NCBI GenBank assembly: GCA_019638635.1 | Contig: JAHBTM010000005.1 | Coordinates: 1-64,000, forward strand | Origin: Ferruginibacter sp. | GTDB lineage: Bacteria; Bacteroidota; Bacteroidia; Chitinophagales; Chitinophagaceae | Reading direction: 5' to 3' | Length of the DNA stretch: 64,000 nt | In this document: positions 8,296 through 15,735 of the stretch, one piece after another | Layout of the letters: the number at the start of each line of letters is the position of its first letter | Position numbering within the stretch: the stretch's first letter is position 1 | The notes under the pieces: model-generated | Databases searched by the model: none | Seen by the model: only the letters and a program-made list of their open reading frames with translations | Told to the model about the DNA's origin: nothing | Position numbers and translations under genes: made by a program

Positions 8296-8541
8296 ATGGA
8301 TACGAAATTAACAGTTAAGTTAGACAGTGACATTATAGAACAGGCTAAAATATATGCTAGAAGGAAAAACACCAGTTTGTCAAAATTGATTGAGTCTTAT
8401 CTTGGATTGCTGGTTGAACCAAATGATAAGCAACAAATTACTCCTTTGGTAAAGAGTTTGTCCGGAATAGTAACGTTGCCTAAGAACTTAGATGCCAAGA
8501 AGGATTATAAGAAGCATCTTTTAAACAAATATTCAAAGTAA
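8296..8541 (+). CDS. DUF6364-type antitoxin
   Basis: The 81-residue protein begins MDTKLTVKLDSDIIEQAKIY and continues with ARRKNTSLSKLIESYLG, a ribbon-helix-helix-like pattern of the DUF6364 antitoxin family. The N-terminal half would bind DNA and repress the operon; the Lys-rich C-terminal half would neutralise the toxin. It ends one base before the toxin ATG region (stop 8541, toxin start 8543), a normal type II arrangement with the antitoxin first. The upstream DNA holds three TACGTAT elements and a near-consensus box CACATTTG just before the start, so autoregulation is plausible. Confidence 0.8.
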   Translation: MDTKLTVKLDSDIIEQAKIYARRKNTSLSKLIESYLGLLVEPNDKQQITPLVKSLSGIVTLPKNLDAKKDYKKHLLNKYSK

Positions 8542-8542
8542 T

Positions 8543-8956
8543 ATGAGGAAAATATTTGTGGACACAAATGTATGTTTAGATTTACTTTCTGGCCGAAAGC
8601 CATTTAACAAAGCTGCTGAAGTATTGTTTTCACTTGCCGATTCTGGAAATGTTAGGGTTTATGTATCCTCACTTTCTTTTGCTAGCATTGATAACGTCCT
8701 TCGTTCTCAGTATTCAGCAGCAAGTTCCAGACAGATCTTAGGTAAGTTTAAAACATTGGTGAGTGTTCTTTCAGTTGACAGTAAGACAATTGATCTTGCA
8801 ATTACTTCTGATTTCAATGACTTTGAAGATGCTATACAATATAGTTGTGCGATTGAAAATAACTTGACTACAATTGTTACTAGAAATATCAAAGACTATA
8901 AAAAAGCGACTATTAAAGTTTTGACACCTGAAACATATATCACAAAGCCTGAATAA
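8543..8956 (+). CDS. PIN-domain ribonuclease toxin (PIN_3 / VapC-like)
   Basis: The 137-residue protein has the PIN start IFVDTNVCLDLLSGR with the metal-binding Asp7, a central VSSLSFASIDNVLR segment, and the C-terminal acidic pairs in DFEDAIQYS and VTRNIKDYKKA, followed by VLTPETY. This is the layout of the PIN_3 subgroup, in which the usual middle Glu is often missing. PIN toxins cut RNA (tRNA or mRNA) in the cytosol and are held inactive by the antitoxin encoded just upstream. The gene is complete. Function is inferred from family and context. Confidence 0.82.
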   Translation: MRKIFVDTNVCLDLLSGRKPFNKAAEVLFSLADSGNVRVYVSSLSFASIDNVLRSQYSAASSRQILGKFKTLVSVLSVDSKTIDLAITSDFNDFEDAIQYSCAIENNLTTIVTRNIKDYKKATIKVLTPETYITKPE

Positions 8957-9215
8957 AACTCCGCATACGTACAACAGAGTACTTTGCGTACATACGGGTT
9001 GACGTGGGTATTTGATGTGTATCGTTCTTTATAGAAATTCGTTAACTTGACTGAACGCTTCGCGTAAAATACAGCCAAGTTACGGGTTGTTTATCGCTCT
9101 AACACCCCGCCATCGGCTATGCGATAACGTTAAAGATTAAGATGTACGCGTTAGGCTGTACGGTTGTTTTTTATGATTGAATATTTTTTTGAACGAATTG
9201 TGATGTCACGTCCCA
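8957..9215. other. Non-coding, hairpin-rich tail behind the toxin gene
   Basis: I find no credible gene in this 259-base gap. It holds the right arm of the 15-bp repeat (8961-8975), a degenerate related copy near 8984-8998, a hairpin at 9040-9084 (CGT/ACG, AACTTG/CAAGTT and CTG/CAG, with one bulge and one mismatch), a 7-bp inverted repeat TTATCGC/GCGATAA at 9091-9097 and 9121-9127, and a GCGTTAGGC at 9148-9156 that resembles the integron core site. A third bulged hairpin spans 9190-9226 and covers the stop codon of the next gene. Confidence 0.6.
8961..8975 (-). repeat. Right arm of the 15-bp inverted repeat flanking the toxin-antitoxin pair
   Basis: CCGCATACGTACAAC is the perfect reverse complement of 8217-8231 and begins 4 bases after the toxin stop codon. 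The match stops at exactly 15 bases on both sides. Confidence 0.8.
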
Positions 9216-11081
9216 TCAATTGTTCATTACAAAATCAGGCTTACGAATAAACCGGCTATTGTATTTGAAGCGCACATTGGTTGAAAAATCTACTTTCCAG
9301 CCTTTAATATCTCCTGCGGTTCTTGGGAAATAATAACCTCGAACTTCTATCGTTCCGAAAACCAGGTTTTCGTTTCGGGTTCTGAAACCGCCGCCCAGTG
9401 CTGTGAAGCCTTGTGAATCTTTTAATCGCATCCCCACCGGTGTTATGATAGACCAATCAGCAAAAGCGAATGGAGCAATCCTGAAACCCCAGAATTTTCG
9501 CATGTGATAAAAAACGGTTTCTGCTTTTGCGGTTGTTCGCATTTTTCCTTCAATGAAATAATTATAATATGGCAATCCGAATTCTGAATCCATAAATAAT
9601 GGTGTATTCAATAATGGATTAATCTGTCGTGCATATACAATACTGGTAAAACTTCTATGCCTCCAGTTGGCTGCCGGTTTGCGTAACCGCGACATTTGTT
9701 CAACGCCTATCAGAAAATCTACATCTTCCCACTGATTACGGAAAGAGTTCGCCCCCACCCGTATGTATCCGGTATGATAGGTTCCTTTTTTGCTATATAC
9801 ACTGCCTTCGCCCGACAATCCATAATAGGCCCGGTTGCGCCGGAACTTACGGCTAAAACCACCGGTAACCGACACATTCAACCCTACGGGCACATCCTCC
9901 TGACGTCCAAAACCATAAATGAAATTCGTTTTATAAAAGTTCTGACGGAACAATGTGTAACTCATGAGTGTTCCGGTAAAGTCGGCATAATTATAATTAT
10001 ACTCACCTTCAAATTTGTCGGGCTTTTTAAAGTAATGATTATAAAAACCGCGTACTGCCACAAAGTGCCTGAACCGATTGTAGGAATCTGTTTTCATCGC
10101 CCGTCGGGCACCGACGTTTATGCCGATCCAGCCATCCGTCTTCAGTTGTTTGTAACGGAAATCCTCTTTAAACAATGAATCACCTACATAACGGTTAAAT
10201 GTACCCGCTAATATCAAATCCACGGCGCCGGTCCATCGGGTATAACGACTATACATAGGCCTTTCGAAACCGGTGTACAAATCAATTTCTTCCTGTCTGC
10301 CGCTATTGAATGCGGGTTGAAACGTATTCAGTCCGAGGTTCCAGTTCCAAAAACTCCCACGGATATTCCGATGCAGGTAATCGAAGCCATATCCATACAT
10401 GGGTTTGCGTTCATCGTCGTACAGGCCTTGCACCGCAATCCGGTTGCCCGACCCAAAGATGTTTTCGTCTTTTACTTCCAGGTCGAGCCGGTTGAATGGT
10501 GTTCCACTCACACTTCCTCCAAGTGAAAACACATCCCGAACAACCACAATCACCCGCACGGCAGCCGTATCGGTACCTTCAGGTAACACTACAATCACCG
10601 CATCCCGAAAAAATTCCTGTTCACGCAGGAAGCGTTCATTATCTGACACCTGAAAGGGATAGAAGCGATCGCCTTTTTTAAAGAACAGATTTTTACGAAT
10701 CACATCTTCACGGGTATTGAGGTGAAAAGCATCCGCCACCTTATCTGAGAAACTTCGTTTAACCGTTACCGTATCCGGAACCGCTTCGTGTAACCCGAGT
10801 CCTACGATTTCTATATCTGCAATACGTTTACCGGAATATTTTAAAAAAGGATTTACCGTAAGAATCGGTTGGGTTTCCTGTTCAAATGTTGATATGCCCA
10901 TACCCAGTTTACCCAGCCACCCTTTCTTTTTGGCGAGGAAAAAGGTATCATTATCTTTTATCTGAGCGTTTGCATCAATTTGAATCAGAAAAAACAAGTT
11001 CAAAAATATGAAGCAATGTATAAAAAATACAGGATGGAAATGGAGGATATTTTTCTGGATAGAGGGCTGCATGGTGTTCAT
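9216..11081 (-). CDS. Outer-membrane beta-barrel protein with a POTRA-like N-terminal part
   Basis: The 621-residue protein has an N-terminal hydrophobic signal ending DANA before Gln, a region with IADIEIVGLGLHEAVPDTVTV and DVIRKNLFFKKGDRFYPF that resembles one POTRA repeat of the BamA/TamA superfamily, and then about 400 residues of alternating aromatic strands. The terminal residues DFVMNN are unusual for a barrel, which normally ends in Phe or Trp. It probably sits in the outer membrane and may aid protein or lipid insertion, but the exact role is unknown. The ATG overlaps the stop of the queuosine-precursor transporter gene by one base (TAATG). A bulged hairpin spans its 3' end. Confidence 0.65.
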   Translation of the reverse strand: MNTMQPSIQKNILHFHPVFFIHCFIFLNLFFLIQIDANAQIKDNDTFFLAKKKGWLGKLGMGISTFEQETQPILTVNPFLKYSGKRIADIEIVGLGLHEAVPDTVTVKRSFSDKVADAFHLNTREDVIRKNLFFKKGDRFYPFQVSDNERFLREQEFFRDAVIVVLPEGTDTAAVRVIVVVRDVFSLGGSVSGTPFNRLDLEVKDENIFGSGNRIAVQGLYDDERKPMYGYGFDYLHRNIRGSFWNWNLGLNTFQPAFNSGRQEEIDLYTGFERPMYSRYTRWTGAVDLILAGTFNRYVGDSLFKEDFRYKQLKTDGWIGINVGARRAMKTDSYNRFRHFVAVRGFYNHYFKKPDKFEGEYNYNYADFTGTLMSYTLFRQNFYKTNFIYGFGRQEDVPVGLNVSVTGGFSRKFRRNRAYYGLSGEGSVYSKKGTYHTGYIRVGANSFRNQWEDVDFLIGVEQMSRLRKPAANWRHRSFTSIVYARQINPLLNTPLFMDSEFGLPYYNYFIEGKMRTTAKAETVFYHMRKFWGFRIAPFAFADWSIITPVGMRLKDSQGFTALGGGFRTRNENLVFGTIEVRGYYFPRTAGDIKGWKVDFSTNVRFKYNSRFIRKPDFVMNN

Positions 11082-11857
11082 TATTCAGCAGACATAGCTG
11101 CTTTTTTCATTGAGGCAGCGGTTTCTTTTCCAAGGTACTGATCTGCCCAATGGTGTATCAAATATAATAAAGGCGTTAACAAAATCGCCATCAGGAATTT
11201 ATAGGCATAATTTACCATACCTATGGCCAGCACTTTTTGTATGCTCCAGTTGTTGCCTACATGAAAAGCAATATACAATACAATGAAGCTGTCTACCAAT
11301 TGTGAAACAACCGTTGAACCTGTGGCGCGCAACCAGATTTTCTTTTCACCTGTGGCTTTCTTAATGCGATGAAACACGTGTACATCTACTATTTGTGCTA
11401 CCAGGAAGGCTACCAGGCTCCCGATGATGATCCACATACCCTGACCAAAAACGGCGTTAAATGCCAGCGACATATCCGGTACTCCTTTTTCTGTTCCTGT
11501 ACTGTACCAGAAATCAGCCGGAGGTACTTTCATAGCTATAAAAAACATCAGGAAGGCATACCCGATTAATGCTACGGCAATGTATGAGATGCGCCGTACG
11601 GCTTTCGGGCCATAATATTCATTCACGATATCCGTCATCACAAATTCCAGTGGCCATAACAACACCCCGCAGGTGAGGCTGAAGGCTAGTCCGGATTCAC
11701 CCAGCAAAGAAAAATGGAGCGGTTCTGCACCCAATAATTTCTCCAGTGAAAAAACTTTAACGCCGATACATTCGGCAATCAGTGCATTGGCTACAAAGAA
11801 TGCAGCGAATATCACAAACAATCGGGAAGCACGGGTTTGGTAACTGGCAGTTAACAT
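11081..11857 (-). CDS. yhhQ: Queuosine precursor transporter (YhhQ family)
   Basis: YhhQ-type proteins import queuosine precursors (preQ0/preQ1, and queuine in some species) for tRNA modification. The 258-residue protein has six or seven hydrophobic segments and the family patterns FVANALIAECIGVKVF near the start, FVMTDIVNEYYGPKAVRR in the second loop and STVVSQLVDSFIVLYIAFH towards the end. It starts 4 bases after the preceding 99-residue gene and overlaps the downstream barrel gene by one base, so the genes are co-transcribed. No queuosine biosynthesis gene or preQ1 riboswitch was seen nearby, which fits a salvage role. Confidence 0.9.
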   Translation of the reverse strand: MLTASYQTRASRLFVIFAAFFVANALIAECIGVKVFSLEKLLGAEPLHFSLLGESGLAFSLTCGVLLWPLEFVMTDIVNEYYGPKAVRRISYIAVALIGYAFLMFFIAMKVPPADFWYSTGTEKGVPDMSLAFNAVFGQGMWIIIGSLVAFLVAQIVDVHVFHRIKKATGEKKIWLRATGSTVVSQLVDSFIVLYIAFHVGNNWSIQKVLAIGMVNYAYKFLMAILLTPLLYLIHHWADQYLGKETAASMKKAAMSAE

Positions 11858-11861
11858 ACAA

Positions 11862-12161
11862 TCAGGGAAGGAAGATAAAATAAACAGATTGAATAATCAG
11901 AAAAAATCCGATGACCCACATGGTACGTTGTGCAATGACCGGTTTAGCAGCACTCAAACTCCATATCAACGCCGTGAGCATCCAAAGCGCGTTGATCAGA
12001 ATGGAGCTATAACCGAGGATAACCACTATGTTTTGCAACGGGGCCAGCGGAATCAATGGGCCGGATTCATTTTCTGTACGGTTGATCTCCACATAGCGCA
12101 ACACCACGGATACTACAAAACATATATTGGCTATCATCGCCACTTTATAAAAGAACTTCAT
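11862..12161 (-). CDS. Small membrane protein, unknown function
   Basis: The 99-residue protein has three predicted membrane segments: residues 5-22 (YKVAMIANICFVVSVVL), about 40-68 (APLQNIVVILGYSSILIN) and about 80-97 (MWVIGFFLIIQSVYFIF). A short polar loop NRTENESG follows the first helix. I recognise no named family, though similar 95-100 residue three-helix proteins are common beside pcm-type genes in this phylum. It sits 27 bases after pcm and 4 bases before the queuosine-precursor transporter gene, inside a tight operon. Confidence 0.7.
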   Translation of the reverse strand: MKFFYKVAMIANICFVVSVVLRYVEINRTENESGPLIPLAPLQNIVVILGYSSILINALWMLTALIWSLSAAKPVIAQRTMWVIGFFLIIQSVYFIFLP

Positions 12162-12188
12162 ATGGAAGTTTATTTACACACTTGCCGG

Positions 12189-12851
12189 TTAATTATTTTT
12201 TTGCACGCCTTTCAGCATGGGCACAAACGAGAACATCTGAAATGATTCCTCATTGTATGTTCCGTCTTCTTCTTTTGTAATACGCCTCATGCGTTGTGCA
12301 TCGCCTTCATTCACCGGCACTACCATAACGCCCCCGGGTTTCAGCTGATCCAGCAAACGGGGCGGTATGTACGGGGCTGCCGCAGTAATAATTACTTTAT
12401 CAAACGGTGCATAGGTGGGCAATCCTTCAAAACCATCCCCGTAAAAAGTTTTCAATTGCGGGTACTTGTTTTTCAGTTTAAAATTTTTCAGTTTATCGAA
12501 CAATGCTTTCTGCCGTTCCACGGTATATACCTGCGCCCCCATTTCAGCGAGCACCACCGCCTGATACATGCTGCCTGTTCCCACCTCAAGAATTTTATCC
12601 ATAGGCTGTACATTCAGCAATTCTGTTTGATAGGCCACGGTATATGGTTGAGATATGGTTTGACCTTCACCAATGGGAAAGGGCCTGTCTTCATACGCAA
12701 TATTGTCTAGTGCAGAATCCAAAAAAAAATGCCTTGGTACATTTTCAATGGCATTCAACACCCGTTCATCGCGGATACCCTTTTCCCGCAATCCGTCTAC
12801 CAGTTTTTTTCTCAGGCCTTTATGCCGGTATGTGTCTTCGTATTTTTTCAT
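12189..12851 (-). CDS. pcm: Protein-L-isoaspartate O-methyltransferase (Pcm)
   Basis: Pcm methylates isoaspartyl residues of aged proteins with S-adenosylmethionine, starting their repair. The protein (about 220 residues) shows VPRHFFLDSA, the active-site-region segment GEGQTISQPYTVAYQTELL, SAM motif I in ILEVGTGSMYQ, the acidic end of beta-2 in VYTVERQ and the C-terminal LKPGGVMVVPV. Motif I has Met where the family normally has the third Gly (GTGSG), coded by an ATG at 12569-12567. The start at 12851 (MKKYEDTYRHKG) is preferred; in-frame ATGs at 12875 and 12869 would add up to eight residues. Confidence 0.92.
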   Translation of the reverse strand: MKKYEDTYRHKGLRKKLVDGLREKGIRDERVLNAIENVPRHFFLDSALDNIAYEDRPFPIGEGQTISQPYTVAYQTELLNVQPMDKILEVGTGSMYQAVVLAEMGAQVYTVERQKALFDKLKNFKLKNKYPQLKTFYGDGFEGLPTYAPFDKVIITAAAPYIPPRLLDQLKPGGVMVVPVNEGDAQRMRRITKEEDGTYNEESFQMFSFVPMLKGVQKNN

Positions 12852-12946
12852 AGCTCCAGTAACCTCCATATTCAAACCGTTATTCTTTTACAGGTTAGCA
12901 CACATTGCATTGCGAGATTTTTATTTTCGTTTATTCGTGCCTGTTA

Positions 12947-14668
12947 TTACAAATTCAAATCCTTCACAATCGCTTTTAATTTAGCTTCGAGTTCTTGATT
13001 TACCTCATCGTATGCTGAACGGTCTTTCAATGGCGCATTCACACTAAAATAAAATTTTATTTTCGGTTCGGTACCGCTGGGTCGGGCAGAAATTTTAGAG
13101 CCGTCTTCCAAAACAAACTGCAATACGTTGGAAGACGGAATGTCTATCGTCCATTCTTTACCGTTGGTTAAATCTTTTCCCTTTTGAAATTTATAATCGA
13201 GTAACTGCACTACCGGTACTCCGGCAATATCTTTAGGTGGATTATTTCTATATCCTTCCATCATGGCAGCAATTTCCTTTGCACCATTCATTCCTTTGCG
13301 GGTGATGCTGATGAGGGATTCTAGATAAAACCCGTACTCCACATACAGATCAATCAGCTTTTCAAACAAAGAGCGCCCTTTGCTTTTTTCATAGGCTGCC
13401 ATCTCACAGAGCAGGGCCACGGCGCTTACGCCATCTTTATCGCGTATCTGATCGCCTATCATTAAACCAAAGCTTTCTTCCCCACCGATGATATAATTTT
13501 CACTGCCTTCCTTCTCGCGAATCAGAGATGAAATCCATTTAAAACCTGTGAGCACATCGTAACAAGCCACCTCATTACGTTGTGCAATTACATTGATCAT
13601 ATCGGTTGTAACAATGGTTTTAATCACCATGTCGTTCGGACGTGCTATACCTTTCGCCCGGCGTGCCTCAATCATATAATTGAATGCCAGCAAGGCCGTT
13701 TGGTTTCCGTTCATCAGCACCCATTCGCCTTTATGGTTTTTAACGCCAATGCCTACACGATCTGCATCCGGATCGGTACCCAGGAGAATGTCTGCATCCA
13801 TGGCGGCCGCTTTCTTCAATCCTATGCTCATGGTTTCCGTTTCTTCGGGATTCGGATAGATGACTGTTGGGAAATTTCCATCGGGGTTGCTTTGTTCCTC
13901 CACCACATGTACATTGGTAAACCCAAAACGTTCCAGGGTTTTCGGAACCAGTTTAATGCCGGTACCATGTACAGGTGTGTACACAATTTTCAAATCATGT
14001 TGTTCGCGGCAGATGTTGGGATATACGCTTAACCCTTTCACCATATCCATGTATGCTTCATCCATTTCCGTACCGATGATTTCAATGAGGTGTGCATTGC
14101 CTTCCCATCGTACATCGTCAACAGAAGCTATCTTCTCTACTTCTGCAATTACGTTCTTATCATGTGGAGGCACCATTTGTGCTCCATCATCCCAATAGGC
14201 TTTATATCCGTTATATTCTTTAGGATTGTGGCTGGCAGTACAAACCACTCCCCCTTTACATCCCAATGTACGAATGGCAAAACTCAGTTCGGGGGTAGGA
14301 CGAATATCTTCAAACAAATACACACGAATTCCATTCGCGGCAAAAACCCTGGCGGTAATTTCTGCAAACAAACGGCTGTTGTGTCTTACATCGTGTGCAA
14401 TGGCCACGCTGATGTCTTTTCCGAAACATTGTATGAGATAATTGGCATAGCCCTGAGTAGCCATCCCTACTGTGTACTTATTCATGCGGTTGGTGCCGGG
14501 GCCCATCAAACCACGTAAACCACCGGTGCCAAATTCCAGGTTCTGATAAAATGCATCTTCCAGTTCGTCGGGATGGTTGGCCTGTAATTCGCGGACAGAC
14601 GCCCTGGTTTCCTCATCAAACGGTTCGCTTAACCATGCTGCAATTCTTTCTTTTGTTACCTCATTCAT
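12947..14668 (-). CDS. Phosphoglucomutase / phosphomannomutase family phosphosugar mutase
   Basis: Alpha-D-phosphohexomutases interconvert sugar 1- and 6-phosphates through a phosphoserine. The 573-residue length and sequence match the long bacterial PgcA/PGM2-like form. The catalytic Ser146 is in VCTASHNPKEYNGYK, the Mg-binding loop is LLGTDPDADRVGIG, the sugar-specificity loop is IGGEESFG, and the phosphate-binding loop is ISARPSGTEPKIKFY near the C-terminus. It probably links glucose-6-phosphate with glucose-1-phosphate for glycogen and cell-wall sugars, but glucose versus mannose preference cannot be settled from sequence. It is transcribed alone from the box at 14711-14704. Confidence 0.93.
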   Translation of the reverse strand: MNEVTKERIAAWLSEPFDEETRASVRELQANHPDELEDAFYQNLEFGTGGLRGLMGPGTNRMNKYTVGMATQGYANYLIQCFGKDISVAIAHDVRHNSRLFAEITARVFAANGIRVYLFEDIRPTPELSFAIRTLGCKGGVVCTASHNPKEYNGYKAYWDDGAQMVPPHDKNVIAEVEKIASVDDVRWEGNAHLIEIIGTEMDEAYMDMVKGLSVYPNICREQHDLKIVYTPVHGTGIKLVPKTLERFGFTNVHVVEEQSNPDGNFPTVIYPNPEETETMSIGLKKAAAMDADILLGTDPDADRVGIGVKNHKGEWVLMNGNQTALLAFNYMIEARRAKGIARPNDMVIKTIVTTDMINVIAQRNEVACYDVLTGFKWISSLIREKEGSENYIIGGEESFGLMIGDQIRDKDGVSAVALLCEMAAYEKSKGRSLFEKLIDLYVEYGFYLESLISITRKGMNGAKEIAAMMEGYRNNPPKDIAGVPVVQLLDYKFQKGKDLTNGKEWTIDIPSSNVLQFVLEDGSKISARPSGTEPKIKFYFSVNAPLKDRSAYDEVNQELEAKLKAIVKDLNL

Positions 14669-14703
14669 TGTAAAAATCTTTAAATAAAATTTTATGGTAC
14701 AGC

Positions 14704-14711
14704 CAAAAATA
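14704..14711 (-). promoter_or_regulatory. -7 promoter box of the phosphosugar mutase gene
   Basis: TATTTTTG matches TAnnTTTG and lies 35 bases before the ATG at 14668. It is back to back with the plus-strand box at 14744. Confidence 0.5.
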
Positions 14712-14743
14712 AACCTTTCAATTGTGTTTAATATACATTGAGG

Positions 14744-14751
14744 TATTTTTG
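14744..14751 (+). promoter_or_regulatory. -7 promoter box of the DUF2279 gene
   Basis: TATTTTTG ends six bases before the ATG at 14758, so the transcript would have almost no leader. Confidence 0.55.
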
Positions 14752-14757
14752 TTCGGC

Positions 14758-15735
14758 ATGAATGTATTTCAGCTTATACTTTGCGTTTCCATATGTTGCC
14801 TGTTGGTACAGCCTGTGCATGCCACCCTGAAGCCTGCGGATACAATCCCTGTGGTTCGTCAGCCTAAAAACAATCTGCCCTTTCAATACGAATACAACAA
14901 GCACCGGGTTCGTGCAATAGCTGCCGTGAATATTGCCGGATACAGTGGTGCCATGATTGGATTGTATCATGCCTGGTATAAAGATTATCCTCAATCGTCG
15001 TTTCACTTTTTTAATGATATGGATGAATGGAAACAGATGGATAAAATCGGGCATGTGTATAGTGCGTATGCGGAGAGTTTAGCGAGTATGGAATTGTGGC
15101 GATGGACTGGCATCAGCCGTAAAAAAAGGATATGGATTGGTGGGATGAGTGGTGCGGTTTATCAAACCGCCATAGAAGTGCTTGACGGGTTCAGTGCCGA
15201 TTGGGGCTGGAGCTGGGGCGATTTTGGAGCCAACATTCTAGGCAGCGGAATGTTAGTTGCACAGGAACTGGCCTGGGATGAACAACGGTTTCAATTGAAA
15301 TGGTCTTTTACCCGAAAGAGTTACGGTGACGCAGAACTCAATGCCCGAAGCAACAGCTTATTCGGGTCAGGCACTGCGGAGCGATTGCTAAAAGATTACA
15401 ACGGGCAAACTTATTGGTTGAGTACCAACCTGCATTCTTTCTTTCCTGAATCCCGGTTACCCGAATGGTTGCAAATATCTATCGGTACCGGTGTGGAAGG
15501 TGTTTTTGGAGGACGAGAAAACTATGCAGAAAAAGACGGGCAGATCACTTTCGACCGAAGAGATATTCCTCGTGTACGCCAATGGTATCTGGCGCCCGAT
15601 GTGGATTTATCAAAAATTAAAACCCGTAAACGCGGTATCCGTATGTTGTTGAATATGCTCAACATTATAAAGTTTCCCACTCCGGCCCTGGAATTGCGGA
15701 GCGGGAAATTACATTGGAACTGGATACAGTTTTAG
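14758..15735 (+). CDS. DUF2279 family envelope protein
   Basis: The 325-residue protein begins with a signal peptide (MNVFQLILCVSICCLLVQ, cleavage near PVHA/TLKP). It then shows the DUF2279 hallmarks: IGLYHAWYKDYPQSSFHFF, then DEWKQMDKIGHVYSAYAES and an acidic-aromatic stretch ending DGFSADWGWSWGDFGANI. The conserved His, Asp and Trp residues suggest a membrane-associated fold or enzyme, but the family function is unknown. The ATG at 14758 was chosen because it starts the signal peptide and sits just after a promoter box; an upstream in-frame start at 14722 would spoil the signal. Its 3' end overlaps the convergent S46 peptidase gene by 4 bases. Confidence 0.8.
   Translation: MNVFQLILCVSICCLLVQPVHATLKPADTIPVVRQPKNNLPFQYEYNKHRVRAIAAVNIAGYSGAMIGLYHAWYKDYPQSSFHFFNDMDEWKQMDKIGHVYSAYAESLASMELWRWTGISRKKRIWIGGMSGAVYQTAIEVLDGFSADWGWSWGDFGANILGSGMLVAQELAWDEQRFQLKWSFTRKSYGDAELNARSNSLFGSGTAERLLKDYNGQTYWLSTNLHSFFPESRLPEWLQISIGTGVEGVFGGRENYAEKDGQITFDRRDIPRVRQWYLAPDVDLSKIKTRKRGIRMLLNMLNIIKFPTPALELRSGKLHWNWIQF

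Noticed and set aside
8896..9078. 60-residue minus-strand open frame over the toxin gene end
   Set aside because: It overlaps the toxin gene and the repeat, has no recognisable pattern and no promoter box, and most likely is a chance frame.
9078..9156. A classic integron attC site behind the toxin gene
   Set aside because: GTTAGGC is present at 9150-9156, but the matching GCCTAAC arm is not; the nearest, CTCTAAC, has two mismatches and the inner arms do not pair. The distance from the 15-bp repeat is longer than usual. Kept only as a hypothesis in the findings.
11081..11857. A preQ1 riboswitch for the queuosine-precursor transporter
   Set aside because: The gene begins 4 bases after the preceding gene in an operon, and no C-rich preQ1 aptamer pattern was seen before the operon.
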